The notes: generated by a model from the letters alone, not told the origin. Positions 54,423 to 64,000 are shown, counted from the first letter of the stretch. The stretch: 64,000 nucleotides of DNA from Aliihoeflea aestuarii (GCF_024105665.1 NZ_JAAAMK010000009.1:98528-162527); one strand, 5' to 3'. A program made the numbers and translations.

Positions 54423-57109
54423 TGCGGTGCCGCCTCCTTGCCGTTCTCGGGTATCGGGAAGCGCAGCATCATCCTTGTGCCCTTGCGGCGAAAGGCCGGG
54501 CTTTCGGCCCTGATCGTGCCGCCCATCGCCTCGACGAAACCTCTGGCGATCGACAGGCCGAGACCCGTGCCGGGAGCCCGGCCGTCCGGTTTGCCGCGCC
54601 GGAAGAACTTCCCGAAAACGGCGTCGAGATCGTTGGCCGGGATGCCCCGCCCCATATCCGTGACGCAGATGACGATCTCCCTTTCATCCGTGCGGATGTC
54701 GATCCGCACGGGCTCGCCGGCGGCATATTTGGCCGCATTGTCCAGGAGATTGAACAGAACCTGGCCGAGCAACACGCTGTCTCCCCGCATGAGGGGAAGT
54801 TCGGGCGCGGCACTGGTCTCGACCGCGAGTTCCGGGAAATATCGCGCGCAGCGCTCGACGGCGGCCCGGACCACGTCCCCGACATCGATCCAGTCCTTGC
54901 GGGCGTCGAGCGTGCCCGCTTCGATGCGGGTCATGTCGAGAAGGTTTGCGACGAAGCGGCTGAGGCGCGCGCTTTCCTCCTCGATGGTGGCCAGAAGATC
55001 GTTGCGACTTTCCGGCCCCATCCGGTCGCCAAGCTGGCGAAGGCTGGTGACGGCGCCGGTGATCGTGGAAAGCGGCGTCCTGAGATCATGCGATATCGAG
55101 GACAAAAGGGCTGCCCTGAGATTGTCGCTCTGAAGCTTCGCGGCCTGGGCGATGCTCTCCTCGGCGAGCCGCGCACGGTCGATGGCGATGGCCGTCTGGT
55201 CCATGACGGCGTAAAGGATCCGTTCGGAGACGCCGTCCACGGACCGGCCGTCCCATTTCAGTCCGCACACGCCCAAGACCCCTTGAGGGCTTGTCATCGG
55301 CCTGAACTGGTAGCCGCTCGCCGGAAGGGTTCCCGTATCGCTTCCGGCCGTTTCCTTTCGCTCGAACGCCCAGCGGGCGGCGGTCATGTCGGTGACGTCA
55401 AGGTCCGCGTCGGGCGGCCAGGCGGAGGCGAGAACGAGCTCCCCATCCTGCGGCATCAAGATGACGGCAGCTTTGCCGAAGGTCTCGTGAAGCTGGGAGA
55501 CCGCCGCCCACAGCACGTTTTCCGCCTTTGCCGTTCCCGAGAGCTTCCTGGCGAAGTCGTAGAGGGACTGAACCGCCACGGCCCGCGCACGGGCGGCCCG
55601 CGCCTGCTCGCGCACCCGCGAGGCAAGTCCTCCTGCAAGCAGCGCCGCACCGATGAAGATGAAGAACGCGAAGACCTCGTGCGGCGAGGCGATCACGAAG
55701 GTCTCGAGGGGCTGAATGAAAAAGAAGTTGTAGGCGAGCCCCGAAAGGATCGCGGCGAGAAATGCAGCGACATAGCCGGCGCGGATCGCGGAGAAGACCA
55801 CTGACATCAGGAAGAGCAGCGACACATTCGGCAGGTCGATCGCACGGTCGACCCCGATGGCGATCAGTGAGGCGGCCGCAACGCTGGAAAAGGCGATCAT
55901 GACCGATCGCAGGTTTTCGCGACGATCGGGACGCCGAAACCTGCGCACGAAACTTGGCGGTTCCTCCTGATCACCGGTCACAAGATGAACCCCGAGACCT
56001 GCGCCGCGCGCCGCCAGTTCGTCGGCAAGAGAGGCACGCACCCATGACAGCCAGCGCGGGCGCACATGAACGCCGATGACGATCTGCGTCGCGTGCTCGC
56101 GCCGCGCCAGCTTCATGAGTTCGGAGACGAAATCGGTCGCCGCGATACGGCGCGTCTCGGCGCCGAGCCTTTCGGCGAGCTTGAAGAGCGCGTCGATACG
56201 CGCCGGCGCCGCATCGGCCGGTTCGCGATCGGCACGCTCCAGCGACACGACGATCCACGGCGCATTGAGACCGGATGCAAGACGGCTTGCGGTTCGGACG
56301 ACCTTTTCGGACAAGGCATCGGGGCCGACGCACACGATCAGCCGCTCGGCCGATGCCCAGGCTCCTTCGATCGCATGCCGCTTGAGATAATCGACCATGT
56401 CGTCGTCGACATGATCCGCAGTGCGACGCAGGGCCATCTCGCGCAGCGCGGTGAGGTTGCCCGGCCGGAAGAACTGATCGATCGCCCGCTTCGCGCTTTC
56501 GGGCAGATAGACCTTGCCCTGCTTCAGGCGCTCGATCAGTTCGGCGGGCGGAAGATCGACCAGCACGACCTCGTCGGCCCTTTGAAGGACGGTATCGGGC
56601 ACCCGCTCGCGCACGCGCACGCCCGTGATCTCGGCCACCACGTCGGACAGGCTTTCGAGGTGCTGAATATTGAGCGCCGTCCAGACATCGATTCCGGCGG
56701 CGAGCAATTCCTCGATGTCCTGGAAACGCTTCGGGTGGCGGGCACCTTCGGGATTGCTGGATGCCAGCTCATCCACGATGATCACATGTGGCCGGCGCGT
56801 CAGAGCGGCATCGAGGTCGAAAGCCTCGACTTGTCGCCCCCGATATTCAAGTTGCTTCCTGGGCAGCGCCTCCAGCCCGTCCAGAAGCTGCGCGGTCTCG
56901 GCGCGGCCGTGCGTTTCAGCGACCCCGACGACGATATCGACGCCGTTCGCCTGCAGTTTTCCAGCCCGCGACAGCATGGCGTAGGTCTTGCCCACGCCCG
57001 GCGCGGCCCCCAGGAAAACGGTCAACCGCCCGCGACCGTGCTGCCTGGCTTCGGCAAGAAGGACATCGGGGTCCGGTCTGTTGTCCTTTGAAGTGCCGCT
57101 GGAGGCCAT
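54419..57109 (-). CDS. kdpD: Potassium sensor histidine kinase KdpD
   Basis: 896 residues. N-terminal KdpD domain with Walker A GAAPGVGKTYAMLSRAG near 32 and Walker B VIIVDELASSN near 109, a Usp-like domain (about 250-370), four transmembrane helices (about 405-500, DUF4118), GAF (about 520-650) and kinase core: SSISHDLRTPLSTITG near 670, NLLDNAAKYA and GRGIP, GTGLGLSIARGF near 860. It senses K+ limitation and phosphorylates KdpE. The gene lies 7 bp after kdpC. Confidence 0.96.
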   Translation of the reverse strand: MASSGTSKDNRPDPDVLLAEARQHGRGRLTVFLGAAPGVGKTYAMLSRAGKLQANGVDIVVGVAETHGRAETAQLLDGLEALPRKQLEYRGRQVEAFDLDAALTRRPHVIIVDELASSNPEGARHPKRFQDIEELLAAGIDVWTALNIQHLESLSDVVAEITGVRVRERVPDTVLQRADEVVLVDLPPAELIERLKQGKVYLPESAKRAIDQFFRPGNLTALREMALRRTADHVDDDMVDYLKRHAIEGAWASAERLIVCVGPDALSEKVVRTASRLASGLNAPWIVVSLERADREPADAAPARIDALFKLAERLGAETRRIAATDFVSELMKLARREHATQIVIGVHVRPRWLSWVRASLADELAARGAGLGVHLVTGDQEEPPSFVRRFRRPDRRENLRSVMIAFSSVAAASLIAIGVDRAIDLPNVSLLFLMSVVFSAIRAGYVAAFLAAILSGLAYNFFFIQPLETFVIASPHEVFAFFIFIGAALLAGGLASRVREQARAARARAVAVQSLYDFARKLSGTAKAENVLWAAVSQLHETFGKAAVILMPQDGELVLASAWPPDADLDVTDMTAARWAFERKETAGSDTGTLPASGYQFRPMTSPQGVLGVCGLKWDGRSVDGVSERILYAVMDQTAIAIDRARLAEESIAQAAKLQSDNLRAALLSSISHDLRTPLSTITGAVTSLRQLGDRMGPESRNDLLATIEEESARLSRFVANLLDMTRIEAGTLDARKDWIDVGDVVRAAVERCARYFPELAVETSAAPELPLMRGDSVLLGQVLFNLLDNAAKYAAGEPVRIDIRTDEREIVICVTDMGRGIPANDLDAVFGKFFRRGKPDGRAPGTGLGLSIARGFVEAMGGTIRAESPAFRRKGTRMMLRFPIPENGKEAAPQ

Positions 57110-57116
57110 GCGCCGG

Positions 57117-57692
57117 TCAGGTATTCAGTTCATCGAGAGCGATATTGAGATGTAGCACATTCACGCGCGGCTCGCCGATGAAACCGAAAACCCGGTCTTC
57201 TTCGAATCGGGACACGAGATCTGTTAAGTCGGCTGCATCGAGGCCGCGGGCTCGCGCCACGCGCTCGATTTGCGCACGCGCAAATTCGGGCGAGATATGC
57301 GGGTCGAGACCTGACGCGGAGGCCGTGGCCGCGTCGGCGGGAACAGTGCCCGTGACGCCGGCCGCCCTCAACCGTTCAACATCGGCGGTGACACGTTCGC
57401 GCAGCTTCGCCGAGGTCGGACCGAGATTGGAGCCGCTCGACGCGGACGCGTTGTAGGGCTCGGGCCCGGTGGCCGACGGGCGCGGCCAGAAGTATCGGTC
57501 CGAGGTGAAGCTCTGCCCGATCAGGGCGGAGCCGGCGACGGTTCCGTTTCGAACGATCTGGCTACCGCCGGCCTGTGCCGGCAGGAGAACGCCTGCCAAT
57601 CCTGTGATGGCGAGGGGATAGCCCAGCCCGAGAAGCAGCGTGAAGAGCACGGTGAGGACGAGGGCGGGACGGATATGCTTGATCATGATCAC
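57117..57692 (-). CDS. kdpC: Potassium-transporting ATPase subunit KdpC
   Basis: 191 residues. One N-terminal helix (about 10-32), periplasmic domain with [41 protein letters not shown] (about 52-92), the KdpC hallmark, and [21 protein letters not shown] near 131. It stabilises the KdpFABC complex. Its start overlaps kdpB by 4 nt (ATGA). Confidence 0.95.
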   Translation of the reverse strand: MIMIKHIRPALVLTVLFTLLLGLGYPLAITGLAGVLLPAQAGGSQIVRNGTVAGSALIGQSFTSDRYFWPRPSATGPEPYNASASSGSNLGPTSAKLRERVTADVERLRAAGVTGTVPADAATASASGLDPHISPEFARAQIERVARARGLDAADLTDLVSRFEEDRVFGFIGEPRVNVLHLNIALDELNT

Positions 57693-59749
57693 ACCAGATG
57701 AAGGGCCGTGACGGCCAGGTCGACGAGCTTGATCCCGACAAAGGGCAGCGCCAGTCCGCCAAGGCCATAGACGAAAAGGTTACGGCGCAGGAGAGCGGCG
57801 GCGCCGACCGGACGATAGGCGACGCCCTTGAGCGCGAGCGGAATCAGCGCCACGATGATGAGCGCGTTGAAGATCACCGCTGACAGGATCGCCGATTGCG
57901 GCGAGGCGAGCCCCATGACATTGAGCGCGCCAAGCGCCGGATAAGTCGTCACGAACAACGCGGGGATGATGGCGAAATACTTCGCGACATCATTTGCGAT
58001 GGAGAAGGTGGTGAGCGAGCCGCGCGTCATCAAAAGCTGCTTGCCGATCTCGACGATCTCGATGAGCTTGGTCGGGCTGGAATCGAGATCGACCATGTTG
58101 GCGGCCTCGCGGGCGGCCTGGGTGCCGGTCTGCATGGCGACGCCGACATCGGCCTGGGCCAGTGCCGGCGCGTCGTTCGTGCCGTCGCCGCACATGGCGA
58201 TCAGGCGGCCGCCCCGCTGCTCCCTGCGAATATAGGCGAGCTTGTCTTCCGGGGTCGCCTGAGCGAGGAAGTCGTCGACACCGGCCTCGGACGCAATCGC
58301 GGCCGCCGTCACCGGATTGTCGCCCGTCACCATGACGGTGCGGATGCCCATGGCCCGCATCCGGGCGAAGCGCTCCTTGATGCCGGGCTTGACCACATCC
58401 TTGAGGTGGATGACGCCGAGCAGACGCTGGCCATCCGCCACCGCAAGCGGCGTCCCTCCGGTGCGCGCGACACGGTCGACAGCGGCACGGAACTCGGCCG
58501 GTGCGGCGTCCTTCGCGATGTCGGCGAAGCGCAATACGGCATCGACCGCCCCTTTCCGGACCCGCCGTCCGCCCGCATCGACACCGGACAGGCGCGTTTC
58601 CGCAGCGAAGGGGATCGTCGCATCGGGCGCGAATGAGGGATTGGACACGCCATATTCGCCCGTCGCCAAGGCGACGATTGAACGGCCTTCCGGCGTCTCG
58701 TCGGCAAGGCTTGCCAACAAGGCTGCCTCGGCAAGTTCCGCTTCGGTCACGCCCGGTACGGGGAGGAAATCGGCCGCCATACGGTTGCCGAAAGTGATCG
58801 TGCCGGTCTTGTCGAGGAGGAGCGTATCGACGTCGCCGGCCGCCTCGACCGCGCGGCCGGATGTGGCGATCACATTGAAACGTACGAGCCGGTTCATGCC
58901 GGCGATGCCGATGGCCGACAGGAGACCGCCGATCGTCGTGGGGATCAGCGTGACGAGAAGCGCGGCAAGCACGGTGACGGAGAGAACGGTGCCCGAATAG
59001 CCGGCAAGGCCCCAGAGCGTCGTGACGGCGATCAGGAAGATCAGGGTCAGTCCCGACAACAGGATCGACAGCGCGATTTCGTTTGGCGTCTTCTGGCGCT
59101 TCGCCCCCTCGATCAGCGCGATCATGCGGTCGACGAAGCTCGATCCCGGCGCGACCGTGATCCGGATCTTCAGATGGTCGGACAGGACCTGCGTGCCTCC
59201 GGTCACGGCCGAACGGTCGCCGCCGGATTCGCGGATCACAGGAGCGGATTCGCCGGTGACGGCGCTTTCGTTGACCGAGGCAATGCCCTCGATCACCTCG
59301 CCGTCGCCGGGGATCAGTTCGCCCGCCTCGACGATCACGATGTCGCCCACCGCAAGAGCGGTCGCGGGGATCGTCCGGGTGCCGCCGGCATCGCCGGACA
59401 CGAGCCGCGCGGACAGGTCCGAGCGTGCGCGCTTGAGGCTGTCAGCCTGCGCCTTGCCGCGCCCCTCCGCAACGGCTTCGGCAAAGGTGGCGAACAGCAC
59501 CGTAAACCATAGCCAGGCGGCAATCTGGCCGGAAAACCCCGCATCGCCGCCGAAGAGCAGATCGCGCAGGAACAGAAGCGTGACGAGCGCCGCGACAATC
59601 TCCGTGACGAAGATCACCGGGTTGCGCATGAGCTGGCGCGGATCGAGCTTCTTGAAGGCCGACACGATGGCCGGGGCCAGGATAGCGCGGTCGAAGAAGC
59701 CCGGCGTTTCTGCCGGAAGGGGGGCCGTTGTGGCGTGCTGGCTGGACAT
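57689..59749 (-). CDS. kdpB: Potassium-transporting ATPase ATP-binding subunit KdpB
   Basis: 686-residue P-type ATPase. Phosphorylation motif [14 protein letters not shown] near 311, TGES loop [18 protein letters not shown] near 165, KGA nucleotide site [10 protein letters not shown] near 397 and hinge [18 protein letters not shown] near 518, where the Asp of GDGTND coordinates Mg. Seven predicted helices. It drives K+ through KdpA at high affinity. The gene is between kdpA (14 bp gap) and kdpC. Confidence 0.97.
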   Translation of the reverse strand: MSSQHATTAPLPAETPGFFDRAILAPAIVSAFKKLDPRQLMRNPVIFVTEIVAALVTLLFLRDLLFGGDAGFSGQIAAWLWFTVLFATFAEAVAEGRGKAQADSLKRARSDLSARLVSGDAGGTRTIPATALAVGDIVIVEAGELIPGDGEVIEGIASVNESAVTGESAPVIRESGGDRSAVTGGTQVLSDHLKIRITVAPGSSFVDRMIALIEGAKRQKTPNEIALSILLSGLTLIFLIAVTTLWGLAGYSGTVLSVTVLAALLVTLIPTTIGGLLSAIGIAGMNRLVRFNVIATSGRAVEAAGDVDTLLLDKTGTITFGNRMAADFLPVPGVTEAELAEAALLASLADETPEGRSIVALATGEYGVSNPSFAPDATIPFAAETRLSGVDAGGRRVRKGAVDAVLRFADIAKDAAPAEFRAAVDRVARTGGTPLAVADGQRLLGVIHLKDVVKPGIKERFARMRAMGIRTVMVTGDNPVTAAAIASEAGVDDFLAQATPEDKLAYIRREQRGGRLIAMCGDGTNDAPALAQADVGVAMQTGTQAAREAANMVDLDSSPTKLIEIVEIGKQLLMTRGSLTTFSIANDVAKYFAIIPALFVTTYPALGALNVMGLASPQSAILSAVIFNALIIVALIPLALKGVAYRPVGAAALLRRNLFVYGLGGLALPFVGIKLVDLAVTALHLV

Positions 59750-59763
59750 GACTACGCTTTCTT

Positions 59764-61473
59764 TCAGAAGGTCTGGCCGGCCAGCATGGCGAAATGTTCG
59801 ACGATGGGGCCGAGCGCCAGTGCCGGGAAAAATTGCAGACCGCCGAGAATGAGGATGATGCCGATCAAAAGGCCGACGAAGAGCGGCGTGTGGGTGGGGA
59901 ATGTGCCGCCCGATGCAGGCGTCTTCACCTTGGCGGCGATCGAGCCGGCCATCGCCAGGACGGGGATCGCATAGGCGAAGCGCCCAAGCAGCATGGCGAT
60001 GCCGAGCGTCGTGTTGTACCAGGGCGTATTGCCCGAGAGACCGCCGAAAGCCGAGCCGTTGTTGCCCGCCGCCGACGTGTAGGCGTAGAGGATTTCAGAC
60101 AGGCCGTGCGGCCCCGGCGTGCCTATGCTGGCGACGGCGACCGGCAGCATCGCCGAGACTGCGGTGAAGCCGAGGATGGCGGCCGGCAGGATGAGAACCG
60201 CCAGCATGGCATATTTCATCTCGCGGCCGTCGATCTTCTTGCCGAGCAGTTCGGGCGTGCGACCGACCATCAGCCCTGCGACGAACACCGAGAGGACGGC
60301 GAAGACGACGAGTGCGTAAAGGCCCGAGCCGACGCCGCCCGGCAGCACCTCGCCAAGCTGGATCAGGAACATCGGCACAAGGCCGCCGAGCCCGGTCAGC
60401 GAGCCGTGCATGGCATTGACGCCGCCATTCGACAGGCCGGTCGTCACGGCGGCATAGAGCGCGCTTGCCGCCTGCCCAAAGCGAACCTCCTTGCCTTCCA
60501 TGTTGCCGCCGCCGGCATGGAGCCCGAGCGAAGCGAGGATCGGATTGCCCTGCGTTTCGGCCCAGTAAACGGCGCCGACGCCGGCAATCAGCAGGATGGC
60601 GATCGCAACGAGCAAAGCCCAGCCCTGACGGCGGTCTCCCACCATCTGGCCGAAGGTGTAGACCAGCGCGGAGGAAACCGAGAGCATCGCGAAGATGTTC
60701 ACGAGGTTCGACAGAGCGGTCGGGTTTTCGAAGGGATGGGCGGCATTGACGTTGAAGAAGCCGCCGCCATTCGTGCCGATCTGCTTGATCGCCTCCTGGC
60801 TGGCGACGGGGCCGAGCGCGATGACTTGCCGACCGCCCTCGAGCGTGGTCGCCGTCATCGAGGCATCGAGCGTCTGCGGCAGGCCGGTGGCGACGAAGAT
60901 GAGGGCGACGAAAACGGACAGCGGCAGGAGCACGTAGAGCGTCGCCCGCGTGAGGTCCACCCAGAAATTGCCGAGCGTCGCCGCCTTCGACCGGGCAAAG
61001 GCGCGGGTCAGCGCCATCGCGATCGCGATGCTTGTCGCGGCCGAGACGAAATTCTGCACCGTGAGCCCCGCCATCTGGCTGAAATGGCTCATCGTCGACT
61101 CGCCGCCGTAGTTCTGCCAATTGGTATTGGTCAGGAAGCTGACGGCCGTATTGAAGGCGAGGTCAGGCGGGACATTGGCGAAGCCCTGCGGATTGAGAGG
61201 CAAAAACGCCTGCAGCCGCAAGATCGCGTAGAGCGCGACGAAACCGGCGACGGAAAAGGCGAGCATCGCGAACGTATAGGAAAGCCAGCCCTGCTCCTTG
61301 CCCGCATCGACGCCGGCAAGGCGATAGAAACCCGTCTCGACAGGCGCGAGAACGCGGGACATGAAATTGCGCTCGCCCGAAAAGACACGCGCCATGTAAA
61401 GCCCGAGCGGCTTCACCGCCACGAGGACGGCAAGAAACAGGACTGCGATCTGCAGCCATCCGATAAGTGTCAT
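59764..61473 (-). CDS. kdpA: Potassium-transporting ATPase potassium-binding subunit KdpA
   Basis: 569-residue channel-like subunit with about ten helices and four selectivity-filter-like loops, for example [17 protein letters not shown] near 115, [20 protein letters not shown] near 232, [19 protein letters not shown] near 344 and [20 protein letters not shown] near 470. GGAG precedes the ATG. It takes up K+ and passes it to KdpB. Confidence 0.96.
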   Translation of the reverse strand: MTLIGWLQIAVLFLAVLVAVKPLGLYMARVFSGERNFMSRVLAPVETGFYRLAGVDAGKEQGWLSYTFAMLAFSVAGFVALYAILRLQAFLPLNPQGFANVPPDLAFNTAVSFLTNTNWQNYGGESTMSHFSQMAGLTVQNFVSAATSIAIAMALTRAFARSKAATLGNFWVDLTRATLYVLLPLSVFVALIFVATGLPQTLDASMTATTLEGGRQVIALGPVASQEAIKQIGTNGGGFFNVNAAHPFENPTALSNLVNIFAMLSVSSALVYTFGQMVGDRRQGWALLVAIAILLIAGVGAVYWAETQGNPILASLGLHAGGGNMEGKEVRFGQAASALYAAVTTGLSNGGVNAMHGSLTGLGGLVPMFLIQLGEVLPGGVGSGLYALVVFAVLSVFVAGLMVGRTPELLGKKIDGREMKYAMLAVLILPAAILGFTAVSAMLPVAVASIGTPGPHGLSEILYAYTSAAGNNGSAFGGLSGNTPWYNTTLGIAMLLGRFAYAIPVLAMAGSIAAKVKTPASGGTFPTHTPLFVGLLIGIILILGGLQFFPALALGPIVEHFAMLAGQTF

Positions 61474-61488
61474 GGAACGCTCCGGCGA

Positions 61489-61575
61489 TCAGAACCGCTC
61501 GGGACGCAAAAGCGTCGCGAGGAGATAGACAGCAAGCAGCACCACCACGCCGAGCCCGATGAATGCTTCGACCAT
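61489..61575 (-). CDS. kdpF: Potassium-transporting ATPase small subunit KdpF
   Basis: 28-residue single-helix protein MVEAFIGLGVVVLLAVYLLATLLRPERF, the typical KdpF ending in LLRPERF. GAGGA precedes the ATG. It stabilises KdpABC in the membrane. The stop is 15 bp before kdpA. It is too short for most ORF callers but is certain by composition and place. Confidence 0.93.
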   Translation of the reverse strand: MVEAFIGLGVVVLLAVYLLATLLRPERF

Positions 61576-61585
61576 GTCACAATCC

Positions 61586-61672
61586 TCACGACAGTCGCGC
61601 AAGAAGACGGGCATAGGCGCCGAAGCCGATAAGCGCGCCTACGCCGACGAAAAGAAAGACGATGTCAGCCAA
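61586..61672 (-). CDS. Small membrane ORF upstream of kdpF (uncharacterised)
   Basis: 28 codons reading (M)ADIVFLFVGVGALIGFGAYARLLARLS: one hydrophobic helix followed by Arg residues. AGGAG stands 7 nt before the TTG at 61672; an ATG at 61690 is in frame but lies upstream of that Shine-Dalgarno. The stop is 10 nt before kdpF. Similar tiny ORFs precede kdpF in some other alphaproteobacteria from memory, but no function is established. It may be an additional Kdp subunit, a leader peptide for coupled translation, or both. Confidence 0.6.
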   Translation of the reverse strand: MADIVFLFVGVGALIGFGAYARLLARLS

Positions 61673-61678
61673 GATAAG

Positions 61679-61704
61679 TCTCCTGAACATGGTGTTTCAG
61701 GAGA
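61679..61704 (-). promoter_or_regulatory. Hairpin that covers the Shine-Dalgarno of the kdp leader ORF
   Basis: On the minus strand TCTCCTGAA / TTCAGGAGA, 9-bp perfect arms with an 8-nt loop. The 3' arm contains AGGAGA, the ribosome-binding site of the small ORF starting at 61672, and the alternative ATG lies at the loop. Folding should block that site, so it may regulate entry into the kdp operon. Confidence 0.6.
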
Positions 61705-61753
61705 AATAGCGCTGACCCGCATCAGATATCGATTGCGGATACGCGGCGCGCGC

Positions 61754-61769
61754 GTAAGGAAAACATAAG
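61754..61769 (-). promoter_or_regulatory. Candidate KdpE binding site
   Basis: On the minus strand CTTATGTTTTCCTTAC, about 80 bp before the leader ORF, resembles the T-rich element bound by E. coli KdpE (TTTATACTTTTTTTACA). Position before kdpF and T-richness support it, but the match is loose. Confidence 0.35.
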
Positions 61770-61841
61770 GACGAGCAGCTACCGCCTGCCGTCCGCACTA
61801 GATCGAGTTTCGAGGATCAACGCCGACGCCTGGTCGCGCCT

Positions 61842-62735
61842 TCACGCGGCCCTGCTTGCTCGAAGCGTCTCCTTGAACAGTTCGAAGGCCGTCGTGCCCT
61901 GCCGATCGGGGTAATAGAGGTGGTAGCCGGCGAACGGCTCGCACCACGGCTCCAAAAGGCGAGTGAGACGGCCATCGGCAATCGGCGCCGCCACCAGATC
62001 CTCCAGGATGTAGAGGACACCGAAACCCTCAAGGGCGGCAGCCACCAGCAGATCGCCGTCGTTGAATACCGGCCCGCGGCCCGGCGCGACCGTCACAGTA
62101 TGGCCGTCACGCTCGAACGACCAGGGAGACAGGCCGCCATACGCGTCGCCGTAGGCGATGCAGCGGTGCGCTGTGAGGTCGGCGGGCTCCATCGGTAGCG
62201 GATGGTCGCTCAGATAACCGGGAGCGGCCACGACCGCGACGCGGAGCGGAGGCCCGACCGCAAGCGCGATCATGTCCTTCTCCAATCGCTCGCCGAGCCG
62301 GATGCCCGCATCGTATCGGCCCGCCACGACGTCGGTCATCCCGTCCTCTACATACACTTCCACCTCGATGCCGGGGTAGCGACACATGAAGGACGGCAGC
62401 ATCGGCCACAGCACGGTGTCCGCGGCGTGTTTGCCGGTCGTGATCCGGACGGTGCCGATCGCTGCCCCGCCTGCCTGTGACAGCGCCTCGATCTCGTCGT
62501 CTAGCCCTGCCAGTGCCGGCGACAGGGTGGCGAGCAGGCGCTCGCCGGCAGCGGTCGGGGCGACGCTGCGCGTCGTGCGGGCGAGCAGGCGAAAACCGAG
62601 CTGGCCCTCCAGTCGCTTCATGGTCTGGCTCAACGCCGACTGCGTGACCCCGAGCCGCCTCGCGGCACGCGTGAAGCTGCGGTCGGCGGCGATGGCCGCG
62701 AAGACGGCGAGGTCGCCGAGTTGATCCGGACGCAT
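61842..62735 (-). CDS. LysR-family transcriptional regulator
   Basis: 297 residues. N-terminal winged HTH (about 5-65) with LAVFAAIAADRSFTRAARRLGVTQSALSQTMKRLEGQLGFRLLARTTRSVAPTAAG, then a substrate-binding domain typical of the CrgA-like subgroup (IRLGERLEKDMIALAVG, FGVLYILEDLVAAPIADGRL). It is divergent from the SDR gene with a 100-bp AT-rich gap, the classic arrangement for a LysR regulator and its target. The ligand is unknown. Confidence 0.92.
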   Translation of the reverse strand: MRPDQLGDLAVFAAIAADRSFTRAARRLGVTQSALSQTMKRLEGQLGFRLLARTTRSVAPTAAGERLLATLSPALAGLDDEIEALSQAGGAAIGTVRITTGKHAADTVLWPMLPSFMCRYPGIEVEVYVEDGMTDVVAGRYDAGIRLGERLEKDMIALAVGPPLRVAVVAAPGYLSDHPLPMEPADLTAHRCIAYGDAYGGLSPWSFERDGHTVTVAPGRGPVFNDGDLLVAAALEGFGVLYILEDLVAAPIADGRLTRLLEPWCEPFAGYHLYYPDRQGTTAFELFKETLRASRAA

Positions 62736-62835
62736 TGATGATCCCTGCTACTAAGGCCTATTATTTATTAATCAGTTATCTCGATAAATTAACACAACTA
62801 CATAGCTCCCGACAGCGGAAGGAATAAGAGCAGCT
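62736..62835. promoter_or_regulatory. Divergent promoter region of the LysR and SDR genes
   Basis: AT-rich for this genome. TTATC-TC-GATAA at 62776-62787 is an imperfect palindrome with the T-N11-A shape of LysR boxes, and TTATTTATTAAT lies just before it. AAGGA precedes the SDR ATG. This is the likely site of LysR control. Confidence 0.5.
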
Positions 62836-63651
62836 ATGAGCAAGGTGTGGTTAGTGACGGGCGCAAGCCGAGGACTTGGACTCCAGATCACGCGAGCGGC
62901 GCTAGATGCGGGCGAAACGGTGGTGGCAACGGCGCGGTCCACTGATACGTTGCGCGATGCCTTCGGGGGCGAACACGACCGCCTGCACGCCCTCGAACTC
63001 GATATCACTGATGCCGAAGCGGCGAACGCGGTCGCTGCCGAGATCATCGAGCGGTTCGGTGCGATCGATGTGCTGATCAACAATGCCGGCTACGCCGAAC
63101 TGGGCTTCTTCGAGACCTTCACCGATGAAGCGGTGCGGTGCCAGTTCGAGGTCAATGTGTTCGGCACGATGAACGTCGCGCGCGCGGTCGCCCCTCACAT
63201 GCGCGAGCGTCGCGCAGGCCTCATCGTCACCATCTCGTCAGTCAGCGGGTTGGTTTCAAACGGCGGTGGAGCGGTCTACTCGGCGTCGAAATTCGCGGTC
63301 GAGGGATGGATGGAGGGCTTTGCGCAGGAGTTGGCGCCGTTCGGCGTCCGCTCGCTCCTGGTCGAGCCGGGGATGCTGCGCACCGACTTCATGGACGGCA
63401 AGTCGGCGCGCTTCGGTAGCATCGATATTCCGGACTATGCCGAAGCGATCGCGCAGTATCGAGCGTTCGTGGACGGGGCCAATGGCAATCAACCGAACGA
63501 TCCCAAGCTGCTCGCCGCGCGGATCGTGGTGCTTGCTTCGCAGGACGATGTGCCATCACGGTTTATATTCGGCGACGACGCACGGCAGTGGGCGGGCGCG
63601 AAGGTCGATCAATTGCGGCACGACATCGCCCGATCCACCGATCGCGGCTGA
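62836..63651 (+). CDS. Short-chain dehydrogenase/reductase
   Basis: 271-residue classical SDR. Cofactor motif TGASRGLG at about 8-15, NNAG at about 83-86, the catalytic Ser in ISSVSG near 136 and YSASK near 151-155, then EPGMLRTDF near 183. Probably oxidises or reduces a hydroxy/keto substrate with NAD(P)H; the substrate is unknown. It is regulated, by position, by the divergent LysR protein. Close relatives in many soil bacteria share the order LysR-SDR. Confidence 0.92.
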   Translation: MSKVWLVTGASRGLGLQITRAALDAGETVVATARSTDTLRDAFGGEHDRLHALELDITDAEAANAVAAEIIERFGAIDVLINNAGYAELGFFETFTDEAVRCQFEVNVFGTMNVARAVAPHMRERRAGLIVTISSVSGLVSNGGGAVYSASKFAVEGWMEGFAQELAPFGVRSLLVEPGMLRTDFMDGKSARFGSIDIPDYAEAIAQYRAFVDGANGNQPNDPKLLAARIVVLASQDDVPSRFIFGDDARQWAGAKVDQLRHDIARSTDRG

Positions 63652-63950
63652 CACGAAAAACCATCGCTCTGACAAGGGAGGTGGTTGCTTGGCCTAGCCG
63701 TCCGAATAACCACTCGGAGAGAGGCTTCGGCGACCCCTAAACAGAGTAAATGGGTCGAAACTGCCGTCGCGATTTAAAGATATATCGGGCTGTAGCGTAA
63801 AGTCGGCGTTTTTGCATGCGGACTGGTAAGTGTGCAGTGATCGGCGGCAATATCGGGATATAGAGGGCGATCGGAGAACGACCCGAGACATAGGTGACGT
63901 TTTGTACCGGACACATGGGTAACACTTTTCGGCTTTGCCGGGAGGTGTTG
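63652..63950. other. Intergenic region leading into an insertion sequence
   Basis: 299 bp. The first 220 bp hold no gene that I can support. From about 63880, CCGAGACATAGGTGACGTTTT and the related CCGGACACATGGGTAACAC follow, two copies of a similar unit that look like the left end of an IS481-type element. The exact IS boundary cannot be set because the right end lies outside the window. Confidence 0.55.
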
Positions 63951-64000
63951 ATGCCGTGGATGGAGTGTTCGGTGATGGAAGAACGTCTACGCTTCGTGGC
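63951..64000 (+). mobile_element. 5' end of an IS481-family-like transposase gene (truncated by window)
   Basis: From ATG 63951, preceded by GGGAGG, the frame reads MPWMECSVMEERLRFV and runs off the window. IS481-family transposases commonly begin MPWxExSVMxxRxRF, so the start is convincing, but only 16 residues are visible. The terminal repeats described just upstream support a mobile element. The adjacent LysR/SDR pair may therefore be accessory DNA. Confidence 0.65.

Noticed and set aside
54422..55804. 460-codon plus-strand frame opposite kdpD
   Set aside because: Shadow of the kdpD kinase core, no independent signals.
59794..61632. 612-codon plus-strand frame opposite kdpA
   Set aside because: Shadow of kdpA and kdpF; composition dominated by charged residues, no motif, no ribosome-binding site.

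Overview
The window is 64 kb of GC-rich (roughly 60-65 %) bacterial chromosome. Gene content points to an alphaproteobacterium of the Hyphomicrobiales (Rhizobiales), probably Phyllobacteriaceae/Mesorhizobium-like. The grounds are the order argH-small lipoprotein-lysA-TIGR02302 gene, ftsEX divergent from hpt, a SAM-II riboswitch before metA, a fused secDF, a DUF3333-type pstA, and short palindromic intergenic repeats typical of rhizobia. The genus is inference. No rRNA, tRNA or CRISPR array was seen.

Layout. 1-3.8 kb: branched-chain amino acid/amide ABC transporter (livGFHM) closed by a terminator. 3.9-10.2 kb: tlpA divergent from argH-lptM-lysA-TIGR02302. 10.2-17.2 kb: an inverted repeat pair, then cpdR-like, hpt and a membrane protein on the minus strand, facing ftsE-ftsX-ydcF-plsC, a ChaC-like gene and a DUF2125 gene. 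17.2-24.7 kb: hisC-tyrC divergent from SAM-II-metA, then tusA, an L,D-transpeptidase, accA, xerD and two small exported proteins. 24.7-29.4 kb: xylose-type ABC transporter (xylFHG) divergent from a ROK regulator, with a near-perfect palindrome between them. 29.4-35.7 kb: pstSCAB-phoU-phoB behind a triple Pho box. 35.7-40.6 kb: a soluble hybrid histidine kinase and a TonB-dependent haem/haemoprotein-type receptor. 41.0-47.8 kb: an apparent catabolic operon with a TctCBA tripartite transporter, LeuCD-like hydratase, GntR regulator and isocitrate-lyase-family lyase. 47.8-53.7 kb: DHFR-like gene, secDF, two poorly characterised genes (one frameshifted) and a decayed stretch. 53.7-61.7 kb: complete kdpFABCDE operon with an extra small membrane ORF at its head. 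61.8-64 kb: LysR/SDR divergent pair and the left end of an IS481-type insertion sequence.

How the genes work together. Most of the window is housekeeping biosynthesis (Arg, Lys, His/Tyr, Met, fatty acid), envelope and division functions, plus regulated uptake of phosphate, potassium, xylose and iron/haem. The least conventional part is the 41-47.8 kb operon. Its parts fit a three-step logic: import an unsaturated di- or tricarboxylate, hydrate it with an aconitase-family enzyme, and cleave the hydroxy acid with a carbon-carbon lyase. That resembles the 2,3-dimethylmaleate branch of anaerobic nicotinate breakdown, but the real substrate cannot be read from sequence. The second most interesting spot is the kdp leader, where a hairpin covers the ribosome-binding site of a 28-residue membrane ORF just before kdpF.
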